27,605 nucleotides of DNA. Source: Chara braunii (taxonomy: Eukaryota; Streptophyta; Charophyceae; Charales; Characeae). The position numbers were made by a program, and so were the translations under genes. The notes beneath the pieces are model-generated. The model was given only the letters and a program-made list of their open reading frames with translations. It was not told where the DNA came from and searched no databases. The stretch covers positions 1,009,275 through 1,036,879 of the forward strand of contig BFEA01000408.1 in assembly GCA_003427395.1 (NCBI GenBank), given 5' to 3'. This document shows, in pieces, positions 1 to 8,674 of the stretch; positions within the stretch are counted from its first letter, which is position 1; each line of letters starts with the position of its first letter.

Positions 1-27
1 CGGGGTTTGGCCTATACATCTGGGCCA

Positions 28-218
28 TGGCCAATCTGGGGTGAGGCCGAGACATCTTGGCCGTGGCCAATCTGGGGTGTGGCCGAGACATCTCGCCCGT
101 GGCCAATCTGGGGTGTGGCCGAGACATCTCGGCCGTGGCCAATCTGGGGTGTGGCCGCAACATCTCGGCCGTGGTCAATCTGGGTTGTGGCCGAGACATC
201 TCGGCCGTGGCCCGACCA
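28..218. repeat. 36-bp minisatellite, about 5 copies
   Basis: A 36-bp unit (core GGCCAATCTGGGGTGTGGCC then GAGACATCTC) is repeated about five times with a few substitutions. All units keep the same length, so every frame stays open and reads as a 12-residue repeat such as WPIWGVAETSRP. This is repeat-driven openness, not evidence of a protein. The array is bracketed by a direct GGCCTATACA at about 10 and 221. Confidence 0.9.
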
Positions 219-252
219 TGGGGCCTATACACCTTTTTTTTTTTTTTTTTTT

Positions 253-675
253 TTTCAGTCGCGGCATGGCGCGGTGCGGTGCGACCTACCGAAAAAAATA
301 AAAAAAGACTTTTTTTTCTCCTTGCAGCCACGGCAAAAAAAAAAGACAACCGCCTTAATGAAACCTCGGCCCGGACACCACTGCCGGCCTGAGTTACGGA
401 AGCCTTTTCGAAGTCAGGCCCTGACACAGTGTCCGAAGGCCTGTTTTTCGTGCCTTTAGGAACTCAAAACATGCCGCGTCCGCCGTTGTTTAGGGGTAAG
501 TATGTTTATTGTCACATGGGAGTTTGTAATGGGCACAAAAAACAGCCTTCGGTGTCTGTGTCACGTAACTCAAGGCCGGCAGTGGTGTCAGGGCGGAGTT
601 CGAAAGAGCGGTTGTGGTTTTTTTTTTTTTTTTTTTCTCCCTCTTCGGTCGCGCCGCCCCGCGGCTGCATATTAC
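253..675. mobile_element. Fold-back (long inverted repeat) element
   Basis: The left arm (about 255-455) and right arm (about 530-675) are reverse complements with indels. Matching blocks include GACACCACTGCCGGCC on the left against GGCCGGCAGTGGTGTC on the right, the GAGTTACG/CGTAACTC block, and GGCGGTTGT plus a T-run against a similar right-hand block. The outer ends read CAGTCGCGG... and ...CCGCGGCTG. There is no coding capacity and I saw no clear target duplication. It is probably a non-autonomous DNA element of undetermined superfamily. Confidence 0.6.
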
Positions 676-785
676 CCTGCGCCCAGCGTGAGTTGTGTCT
701 ATGTGTTTTTCAAGTCACTGTGCATAGCAGCTCTCTCTTTTCTGGGTGAGTTCCTCTTTAGGGGTTCTTCTCTTTTTGGCCTTGG

Positions 786-787
<2 letters not shown>

Positions 788-844
<57 letters not shown>
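788..844. repeat. (GA)n microsatellite
   Basis: An uninterrupted GA dinucleotide run. I see nothing recognisable in the flanking 690-1090 beyond this run and a G homopolymer near 890. Confidence 0.95.
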
Positions 845-849
<5 letters not shown>

Positions 850-1094
850 TGGGCTGTTTTCATGGGAGGAGATGATCAACAGATTTTTTGGGGGGGGGGC
901 AGGAGGGAGCGTAGTAGGGAGATGGTATCCGGTGCAAACCATGTGCAAACTGGTGGACAGTATCCGTCCTTGACTGCATTCTCAGACAGTCTGCATCGGA
1001 AAACTCTGTGAGGCTGTGGATGCATTGTGTTGACTTCCTCTAAACTGTAGTTGCCTCTGTCAGTGGTGTGCTTAGTTAACACTCACATACACCA

Positions 1095-1265
1095 CATTGC
1101 ACCACCCAGCCCACAAAGCATCACCCACCTAGCTCGCATTGTACATCCCTGGCCACATAGTACCATCCAGTCCATGTGGTTTGACCCAACCCTTATAGCA
1201 CCCTGCAACCAGGCCACCCAGTCCACATAATGCCACCTAGCGCACGTAGTACTACCTAGCGATCG
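1095..1265. repeat. Degenerate ~19-bp minisatellite
   Basis: Eight or so diverged units of roughly 19 bp fit a consensus near GYACCACCCAGYCCACATA (for example GCACCACCCAGCCCACAAA, GTACCATCCAGTCCATGTG). Unit length varies from 17 to 23 bp, with a 33-bp compound unit, so this is an old array. Confidence 0.65.
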
Positions 1266-1305
1266 CAAGGTGTACCCTTGTTTTTGTGCTCCGTGAGAGT
1301 GAGAG

Positions 1306-1307
<2 letters not shown>

Positions 1308-1360
<53 letters not shown>
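1308..1360. repeat. (GT)n microsatellite
   Basis: A perfect GT run of about 26 units. Confidence 0.95.
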
Positions 1361-1361
<1 letters not shown>

Positions 1362-2477
1362 TTCACAAATTAATTTGTTTCATTCATCTACGCCGAACTC
1401 AGGTCTGTATTTCAACTGTTCATGGGTGTACCAACTTTTGGCTGAGGGTCAGCTCAGAATTTCTCATAAATAGTCAAATTAAGGCACCCCCCATTGAACC
1501 CCTTTAAGCCCCATTTGTATCCCCCTTTCCCCACCAATGGACAACACTGAAAAACCAAAAAGAGCTCAGATTTGGGCTGCTTTTGTAGGGCGCAAAAAAG
1601 CCCCGTGGACAGAAACTTCAGAAAGCGAAGAAAAAAAAGTTCCTGGATTTTTTACATGCCGGGGATACCCTGGCCTGGCAGACGGCTGGGCGACCCGCAC
1701 AGGTGCCCGCCCGGCGCCCGTGCAGCTTTTGTATCCCACGTTTTGGAACGTCTTACCACATATTTGCTGAGTTCTAGTGTGTAAAACAAACTTTAGTCGA
1801 AGTACATAGATTGAGACTGTCTTTTTCTATTTTTCCTCTTTCTGTGCGGGCATTGCCGGCACCGCCCACACCACGGGCGCTAAGCTAGTCTTTATAATAT
1901 AAGCTGCAATATTTTTCAAAAAAAAAAAAAAAAAAAAAAAAAAGGATTTCACGGTGGGCGCTGTCTACAGATTGTCCCCAATTCCTGCGCCTGGGAAATG
2001 ACCCGCAACCTTCGTCGGGCATGTCTCGAGCCTAACACGGGCTTGAACGGACATGGACCTATTTACGCCTGTGCTCTTTGGCTTTCGACCACGTGCGTCG
2101 TGCGGCCATCCGTGACGAACGTCAATCGTTGATCATTTTCCGTATCGAGTGCTAGTGTCGATTGTCTTCGTTTCTGTGGAGGTAGCTGCCCTTCGGCCAG
2201 TATAAGATTTTTAAAATTATTTGTTGGCCATTTAGTTGGCCACTTTGTGTTGGCGGGAAGCTTCAATTCTATCGTTTTCTTGAGGGGGGGGGGTGTTTTT
2301 GAAGCTTCACACCGTGATTTCTTTATGTGCAGAAATAGAGAATATTGAGATTTCTGTGGAGGCTGGCGGGAAGGTAGCATGCAGATGTACCGCGAAGGCA
2401 TTGCCCTCCTTAGAAAGACAGCTCTGTCGAACGCGGACACCCGCGAAGTGTGGATGCACAGGCTGTACTGTCATGAT
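1361..2477. other. Unassigned non-coding stretch with one poly(A) run
   Basis: No convincing reading frame, RNA gene or repeat. The only landmark is a 26-nt poly(A) run at 1918-1943, which could be a retroposon tail on the plus strand, but I could not define a head for it. Short open frames around 1537-1784 have no recognisable motif. Confidence 0.5.
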
Positions 2478-2599
2478 GGGCCTCGCTGCACTACTCTTGA
2501 AATGCACAAAAGACAAAAATCATGTCGCTGTATCTTTCCATGTTCTAGCGGAAGATTCACTCTCGTTTTGCACCTTTTAAGAGTAGTGCAGCGAGGCCC
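2478..2599. mobile_element. 122-bp MITE-like element, family A, copy 1
   Basis: The termini are inverted repeats: GGGCCTCGCTGCACTACTCT at the left and its exact complement at the right, extending imperfectly to about 35 bp. The interior contains CCATGTTCTAGCGGAAGATTC. Related sequences recur at 3371-3439 (plus) and 20806-20873 (minus), which marks a dispersed family. I could not find a clean target-site duplication, so the superfamily is left open. Confidence 0.7.
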
Positions 2600-3020
2600 T
2601 ATGTCGATGTCAGACTGCTCTTTTTTTTTTCGTTTGGGTCCTTTTCTTTGCGTTTGTGTAAATGAAAAAAAGCATTGTTTATGTATAAGAAAAGAACGCC
2701 ACACACCGTTTTACACAATGCTGCTTGGTCCGAGCCCCAGGGCATACTCACACCAGGACCGAGGGACCTTAAATCCCAAAATTTTAGTCAGTTTTCGGGT
2801 CACACTGGAGAGGCCCGCTACCCAAATGCCTCAAAAGGTGACCCTTTTCTCAGCGGCCTGTTGGGCCGCGGGAGGACTGTTTTTGAGACAACCTCCGGTC
2901 TCAAATGACCTTTTAATTTATTTTTTTCCATCTTACCTTATTGCAAAAAATCGTCTACGAAGAAAACAGCCTGGGAGGTGCAGTGACTGGCAATTGCTCG
3001 GCGCCAGCACCGCCGATTTC
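2600..3020. other. Unassigned; 25-bp word shared with 13,118-13,142
   Basis: No coding or RNA feature recognised. Bases about 2807-2835 (AGGCCCGC followed by TACCCAAATGCCTCAAAA) nearly match about 13119-13142, suggesting remnants of one dispersed repeat. Confidence 0.4.
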
Positions 3021-3021
3021 C

Positions 3022-3203
3022 CCCATCGACAATGCCTGCCCACCCCTCGTCACCGTGATGAGGGACTGGTACAGCCTTGCTCTCTCACCACAGCTGTGGT
3101 GCAAACCTACCCCGTGGGCTGGGGAGAGATCCGGGTTGGTTGGTGTTCCCCATCGGCAATGCCTGCCCACCCCTCGTCACCCTGATGAGGGACTGGTACA
3201 TCC
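3022..3203. repeat. 127-bp tandem repeat, interrupted by adapter
   Basis: CATCGRCAATGCCTGCCCAC...GATGAGGGACTGGTACA occurs at 3025-3080 and again at 3151-3200, a period of 127 bp. The part of the unit reading GGTTGGTTGGTGTTCCCC (3134-3151) reappears after the adapter as GGGTTGATTGGTGTTCCCCC, so a further unit was joined artificially at 3204-3231. The true array length is unknown. Confidence 0.8.
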
Positions 3204-3231
3204 CTGTCTCTTATACACATCTAGATGTGTA
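3204..3231. other. Library artefact: Tn5 mosaic-end junction adapter
   Basis: Bases 3204-3222 are exactly CTGTCTCTTATACACATCT, the 19-bp Tn5 mosaic end. It is followed directly by AGATGTGTA, the first nine bases of the inverted mosaic end. Two mosaic ends back to back is the signature of a mate-pair circularisation junction, not of a natural transposon. Sequence on the two sides need not be contiguous in the genome. Confidence 0.95.
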
Positions 3232-3370
3232 GGGTTGATTGGTGTTCCCCCATACTATAAATAGACTAGTGAGAGGATGAGATAGATGCGTACTACCAAG
3301 AAAGATGAAATAGTTTGAGAGAAGAATATAGATTACTTTAAGAAAAAAAAAAAAGAAAAAAATGGCAATG

Positions 3371-3439
3371 TATCTATCCATGTTCTACCTGTGGGTTCAG
3401 TCTCATTTTGCACATTTGGAGTGTGGTGCAGCCAGGCCC
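3371..3439 (+). mobile_element. MITE family A, partial copy 2
   Basis: TATCYATCCATGTTCTA...TCTCATTTTGCAC...GTGGTGCAGCCAGGCCC matches the right two thirds of the 2478-2599 element with substitutions. The left inverted-repeat arm is missing. Confidence 0.65.
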
Positions 3440-3490
3440 ATGTACCTTGTTAATTAAATAAAATAAAAACAATTCATCTACTTTCTTTCC

Positions 3491-3651
3491 TTTTTTTTTT
3501 TTTTTTTTTTTTTTTTTTGGAAGTACGAATGATTCATTTCTAAACACCAAGGACAGGGGCCCGGGAATACACCCCACATAGCAACCCGGTACAAGAACAT
3601 GCTCGGGCCGATACCCAGCTGTAGGCTCCTGGAAACCGGGTCCAGTGTCCC
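3491..3651 (-). mobile_element. Poly(A)-tailed short retroposon, family H copy 1
   Basis: Read on the minus strand, it begins GGGACACTGGACCCGG then TTTCCAG at 3651 and ends ACTTCC plus a 28-nt poly(A) (plus-strand T-run 3491-3518). The head is nearly identical to that of the element at 20095-20291, which also ends TTCC plus poly(A), although the bodies differ strongly. A third head lies at about 3783-3761. It looks like a short retroposed sequence. I see no clear pol III A and B boxes. Confidence 0.55.
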
Positions 3652-3760
3652 TTACTTCCAAAATATAAATTCCTACAAGGAAGAGAGCTGTCTCCCCTAT
3701 AGGCTTGTCGAGCTGAATGCTCCTTCGGTTTCCGTTTAATTAAGATATCGGGTAACAGTG

Positions 3761-3783
3761 CTGGAAAACGGGTCCAGCGTCCC
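3761..3783 (-). repeat. Third copy of the family H head
   Basis: On the minus strand this reads GGGACGCTGGACCCG then TTTTCCAG, differing by one or two bases from the heads at 3651 and 20095. It has no adjacent poly(A), so it may be a truncated copy or the start of a longer one that includes 3491-3651. Confidence 0.6.
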
Positions 3784-3799
3784 ATCTACCTCTCCAGGG

Positions 3800-4179
3800 A
3801 AATAGGAGAGGACCCAGTAGGCATTTTACCAATGTCCCAGTGTCATTCTGGGTAAATAATTATCAGACTCCTCTTATAATGGGGAGGAGCACAACTAATA
3901 TTAGCATAAATAAGAGATGTATGTTTTATTCGATTGGATAAAAGAATTGAGTTGCTGAAAGGGTAGATCGAAATGAGGAGTGGGTAGGTGGGTTGGGAGA
4001 GGAAGGAGGGGGAGGGGAGGTGGGGTTAGGGGGGGGGTGTTGGGTAGGGGTGGGAAAATGGGTAGTGCCAAGGGAACCTATAGTAGATTAAGTAGAAAAG
4101 TTAGACTATTAGAGAGGGTAGTATGTACATAATGTACAGACTTTACAGTATATACACAGGAAGCAATCCATAAGAAATC
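3800..4179 (-). other. Probable LINE 3' UTR
   Basis: The minus strand downstream of the ORF2 stop is strikingly C-rich (plus-strand G runs at 3969-4060) and has AATAAAACATAC at about 3924-3935 on the minus strand as a possible polyadenylation signal. No poly(A) tail follows, so the 3' end may be truncated or diverged. Confidence 0.4.
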
Positions 4180-5210
<1,031 letters not shown>

Positions 5211-5377
5211 GATAGCTTCGAATTGAGATCTTTGTGATGTCCTGTACTGCTTCTGCTTCTGATGTTACCTCCTGGAGTCCCAGACTCCCTTCCTTCCACT
5301 TCGTGCATCTGAGATTCTCTTCATCAAGGATCTCCTCAATCTTCCAAAAGAAGCCTCTCTCTTCCTCTTCCACCACC
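5211..5377 (-). pseudogene. LINE ORF2 linker segment between adapter and plastid insert
   Basis: Read in the ORF2 frame, this stretch gives ERGFFWKIEEILDEENLRC, continuing through EGSLGLQEVTSEAEAV to SIRSYLK at the insertion point. It connects the RT-side segment (ending at the artefactual adapter at 5405) to the zf-RVT segment. It has no recognised domain of its own; acidic residues dominate. Continuity with both neighbours supports a once-intact ORF2 of well over 1,200 residues. Confidence 0.75.
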
Positions 5378-5405
5378 TACACATCTAGATGTGTATAAGA
5401 GACAG
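5378..5405. other. Library artefact: second Tn5 mosaic-end junction
   Basis: TACACATCT (last nine bases of one mosaic end) is followed by the complete inverted mosaic end AGATGTGTATAAGAGACAG (5387-5405). The genomic words on the two sides are duplicates: AAGAAGCCTCTCTCTTCC...CACCACC occurs at 5348-5377 and again at 5408-5437. This is what two reads of one circularised fragment would give if the adapter were not trimmed. Translation through it produces the artificial peptide CLLYTSRCV, which also occurs across 3204-3231. Confidence 0.95.
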
Positions 5406-5767
5406 GTAAAGAAGCCTCTCTCTTCCTCTTCCACCACCCACATCCCTTCCTTAAAAGGCTCTTGTCCTAGGAGATCAATCCATCTCGCAAGAATTGCCTG
5501 TTGAACGAGGAGCAGACAATTGTGTAGATTGGGATCCTGCCCCAAGATGTCTGTAATCTCCCTCTCCGATTTCCAGCGTTTCTCACCCACATCCCAGATA
5601 TCTCGTATCTGAGAGATGCCCTTCCTTACCCATTTCATACCAAAGTCTCCTGCCGTCTCCCGCACTCTAAGCGGATTCCCTTGTGGAGTCTTGATAAGGT
5701 GATTCTCGAAGATAATCTGCAGCAGTACTTCATCTCTGGCCTCGGGCTCTCTTATCTGAGTAGGCAT
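5406..5767 (-). pseudogene. LINE ORF2, region after the RT domain
   Basis: This continues ORF2 after the 41-bp duplication: PTQIREPEARDEVLL ... ILARWIDLLGQEPF ... VVEEEERGFF. No catalytic motif is expected here; it is the connector between RT and the zf-RVT finger. The frame differs from the preceding RT segment solely because of the duplication at 5764-5838. Confidence 0.8.
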
Positions 5768-7380
5768 TGCTGTTTTCCATGCTTGGAGGATAGGCTTAGA
5801 CTACGCATTGCTGTTTTCCATGCTTGGAGGATAGGCTTCCATACTTCTGAGGATATGCGTTTGTTCAGGAAAGGGGGTAGGAGCATGCATACCCAAACAT
5901 CTTGAGGCCTGGAGAGACCCCATTCATGTGAGAGCAGCATTTCGGCTAGTATTATCCACGGTTTCCTGATTGTATCTGTCATACTCCTCACTATCCATTT
6001 ACATAAAAGAGCCTGGTTCTGTGTGACTGGGTCCAAAAGACCCAGACCCCCGCTGTTTCTTTTCTGCGTTATTTTCCACCATGCCACTTTGGGCAGGGCA
6101 CTACCACATTCTACTGTGCCCTTCCACAAGTACTTGGAAGTACTTGTCTGAATTTTCTTCGCAGTCATTGGAGCCAAGGCTTGAACTGTGAGGACATACC
6201 AAAGTGTAGAGAAAACGATCGCATTAACGACTAGTGCTCGGCCAAACAACGAGATGGACCAGACAGTGGACCAGTTGGACAGTCTGTTAAGTACCTTATC
6301 CTCGAGGAGTTGGTTTTGCCGTAGCTGGCAGTCTGAGAAGGAGATTTCCACCCCCAGAAATCTTTCTGAGGATGTACTATGTTTCAGCTCGATGCCCAGA
6401 TCCAGTGCAAGGGGGTTGTTATCCCTGGATAAAGTCGTCGTCTTGCTCCAGCTTACTTTGGCCTTTGAGGCCTTCCCAAATAGTGAAAGACAGTCTGTGA
6501 CAGCCTGTAAGGACGAGGCTGTGTTAGCTGAGACGACCGACAGGTCGTCTGCCAGAGCCGAGGTCTTAATGGTGTAGGAATCATTTATTTCTAGTCCACA
6601 AATGTCCTCATGTGCCCGGATCATATCAAGGAGTACCTCTTGTTGTAGAACATACAACAGGGGAGCCAGAGGGCATCCCTGGCGGAGTGATCGGGTCAGG
6701 ACAAACAGTTCAGATTTCATTTCATTAATGACAACGGATGCTTGTGAGTCAAGGTATAGTAGCTTCACCCACTTTCTGAAATTGGAGCCAAATCCTCTTT
6801 TGTGAAGTACTTCCAGGGTGAACTGCCAGTTCACCCTGTCGTACGCTTTCTCAAAGTCAATGAGGAGTATGACCTCATCAGATTCCCTCACTTTGATTGT
6901 CTCGACTACTTGTATCATCGTCATTACATTGTCAAGTACCTGACGACCAGCCACGAATCCGGACTGATCCGGGTGGACTAGAGAGGGCATCACTTTGCGG
7001 ATTCTCAAGGACAAAACCTTTGCTAGGAGTTTACCAGATGCATTGAGCAGAGTGATGGGGCGCCAATTTCTTACGTCGGCTTTGTCGTTCTTCTTGTGGA
7101 TCAGGGAAATAGCTCCTTCCATCATGTATTGTCCCAGTCTCTGTCCATTCAGGACATCATTGAAAATCCCGAGCAGAATTGGTCCGAAGATGGTCCAAAA
7201 TATGCTGTAGAATTCAATTGGCAGGCCGTCCGGTCCTGGGCACTTCCCAGTGGCCATGCAGTTCTTTGCTTGAGTCAGCTCTTCCAGGGTGATCTTCTCA
7301 TCCAGCTCCTCCCTTGTAGAGTTTGGGATCTGTATGATATCATAAAGCCTCTTCTTCTTCCGTATCAACCAATGGTTCAT
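5752..7380 (-). pseudogene. LINE ORF2 reverse transcriptase segment
   Basis: About 540 codons spanning the RT domain of a plant-type LINE. The following motifs are seen: GKCPGPDGLPIEFY near the N-terminus, VILLIDFEKAYDRVNW (motif A with catalytic D), LRQGCPLAPLLYV (motif B) and ALADDLSVV (motif C, the ADD form usual for non-LTR RTs). The catalytic triad therefore looks intact. The segment overlaps the endonuclease segment by 41 nt in a different frame: the expected continuation EEEEAL-YDIIQIPN requires a 1-nt shift near 7345. It ends prematurely after the 41-bp duplication. The enzyme would prime reverse transcription of its own RNA at nicked chromosomal DNA. Confidence 0.95.
5764..5838 (-). 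repeat. 41-bp tandem duplication that frameshifts LINE ORF2
   Basis: GCATTGCTGTTTTCCATGCT followed by TGGAGGATAGGCTT appears at 5764-5797 and again at 5805-5838, separated by AGACTAC (period 41). Because 41 is not a multiple of three, RT runs out of frame and stops at 5752. Skipping one copy restores the peptide junction WKTAM-PTQIREP. Confidence 0.92.
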
Positions 7381-8674
7381 TAGGATTTTTTTGAGTGGTT
7401 AGTAGATCTGCGTAGAATAATCTTACATATTTGCAGATTTCATCGGTTGTGCGGGCCACCGGCGCATCAGGATCAAAGGGGTGCTTCATTTCTCTCATTA
7501 TGGACAGGGTTCCTTTCTGAGATGCCTTGGAGAAAAATTGGTGTGTCATCCGGTCTTGTCCCAACACGTTGGACACTGCCCAATATTTTGCCCACTGCTC
7601 TTCTCTCTGGATCTGATAATTTTGCCATTCTGCAGTCAGTCGTTCTTTCCGTTCTAACCAATAGCTCTCTGAATGTGTTCCATGCAAGAGAGTTCGTTCT
7701 ATGGCTTCAATCCGCTTTCGGTAAGATTCCTCCTTCCTCAAGCGGTCTCTGGCCAGTACGTAGGAAAAGAACTGCAGCCAGCTGGTGGTTACCTTGATTC
7801 CATCATCGAACCTCTGTGCGTACGATTCTTCTCCTTCATCCAGTGCGTTCCATTCTTCCCAGTATTGTTTTACCCATTCTTGGACTCCTTCGTCATCCAG
7901 TGTACAGAGATTCAGTCTATGTATATCTTTCTCCCTCTGAATTTGATCTCTTGCACTGATATCCAACGTGATGGGTTTGTGATCTGAGGTTGGGTCTGTG
8001 TGTATCTCTGTTGATAGGATCCTATCCCATATAACAGATCTCACAAGCCAATAGTCAAGTCGTTTTTGGATTGAAGGGTCCGATGCTGAGGTCCATGTGA
8101 AGGTCCTATCCATCCGGTGCAATTTCCTATACACATCAATGAGATCATGGTCTCTGATGGACTGTTTGAAGGCTCTGGTGTCTGCTGCGTGACTGTTGAG
8201 GGTGGAGGAATCCATTGTGGGATCAATGGCTATGTTCCAATCACCTCCTATTACCAGATTCGTGGAATCAGGTATGATGTGATCCATAGCTTCCATGAAC
8301 AGTGATCTTTCTTTGTGATCTGACGACATGTACACTGAGAAGAAAACCCATTCCTCCTCTCCAATCATCAGTTTTACCCAATTCCATCGTCCAAAGGAAT
8401 CTGCCCATGAGTCTATCATGGTGCATTTTAGCTCTTTATGGATCAGAATTGTTGTGCCACCCTTGGATCCATCCGCCGGGGACCACCACTGCGGTCCGTT
8501 CCACCAGCTGGATATGTTGTCAATTTTCTGTTGGTCCAGCTTAGTTTCCTGTAATAGTATGATTTGTGCTTTGTGTTGGTGGAACCACATTTTCATTCTG
8601 GCTTTCTTCCACTTCCGATTGTCGTCCCCCATTCCCCTTACATTCCATGACACTATTCTGATCTTATTACTCAT
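7340..8674 (-). CDS. LINE ORF2 N-terminus: AP-type endonuclease
   Basis: 444 residues with a complete apurinic/apyrimidinic-like endonuclease fold by motif: VSWNVRGMG (Asn), LLQETKL (catalytic Glu), VIGGDWN (Asp/Asn), KRLDYWLV and TSDHKPI (terminal Asp-His). In LINEs this domain nicks the target DNA to prime reverse transcription. The ATG at 8674 overlaps the end of ORF1 by 8 nt (ATGAGTAA), so translation is probably coupled to ORF1. The frame ends at a TGA caused by a 1-nt shift just after an acidic EEEEAL stretch, so only the nuclease part could be made from this copy. Confidence 0.95.
   Translation of the reverse strand: MSNKIRIVSWNVRGMGDDNRKWKKARMKMWFHQHKAQIILLQETKLDQQKIDNISSWWNGPQWWSPADGSKGGTTILIHKELKCTMIDSWADSFGRWNWVKLMIGEEEWVFFSVYMSSDHKERSLFMEAMDHIIPDSTNLVIGGDWNIAIDPTMDSSTLNSHAADTRAFKQSIRDHDLIDVYRKLHRMDRTFTWTSASDPSIQKRLDYWLVRSVIWDRILSTEIHTDPTSDHKPITLDISARDQIQREKDIHRLNLCTLDDEGVQEWVKQYWEEWNALDEGEESYAQRFDDGIKVTTSWLQFFSYVLARDRLRKEESYRKRIEAIERTLLHGTHSESYWLERKERLTAEWQNYQIQREEQWAKYWAVSNVLGQDRMTHQFFSKASQKGTLSIMREMKHPFDPDAPVARTTDEICKYVRLFYADLLTTQKNPNEPLVDTEEEEAL

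Noticed and set aside
502-1011. 169-codon frame through a (GA)n run
   Set aside because: Openness comes from the dinucleotide repeat (RERERE...) and T-runs; no domain, no start context.
2379-3185. 268-codon plus-strand frame
   Set aside because: It runs through a MITE, homopolymers and a tandem repeat; composition is not protein-like and no motif is seen.
3204-3231. Natural Tn5-like transposon end
   Set aside because: Two mosaic ends back to back with no transposon between them, at two sites, is the library junction adapter pattern.
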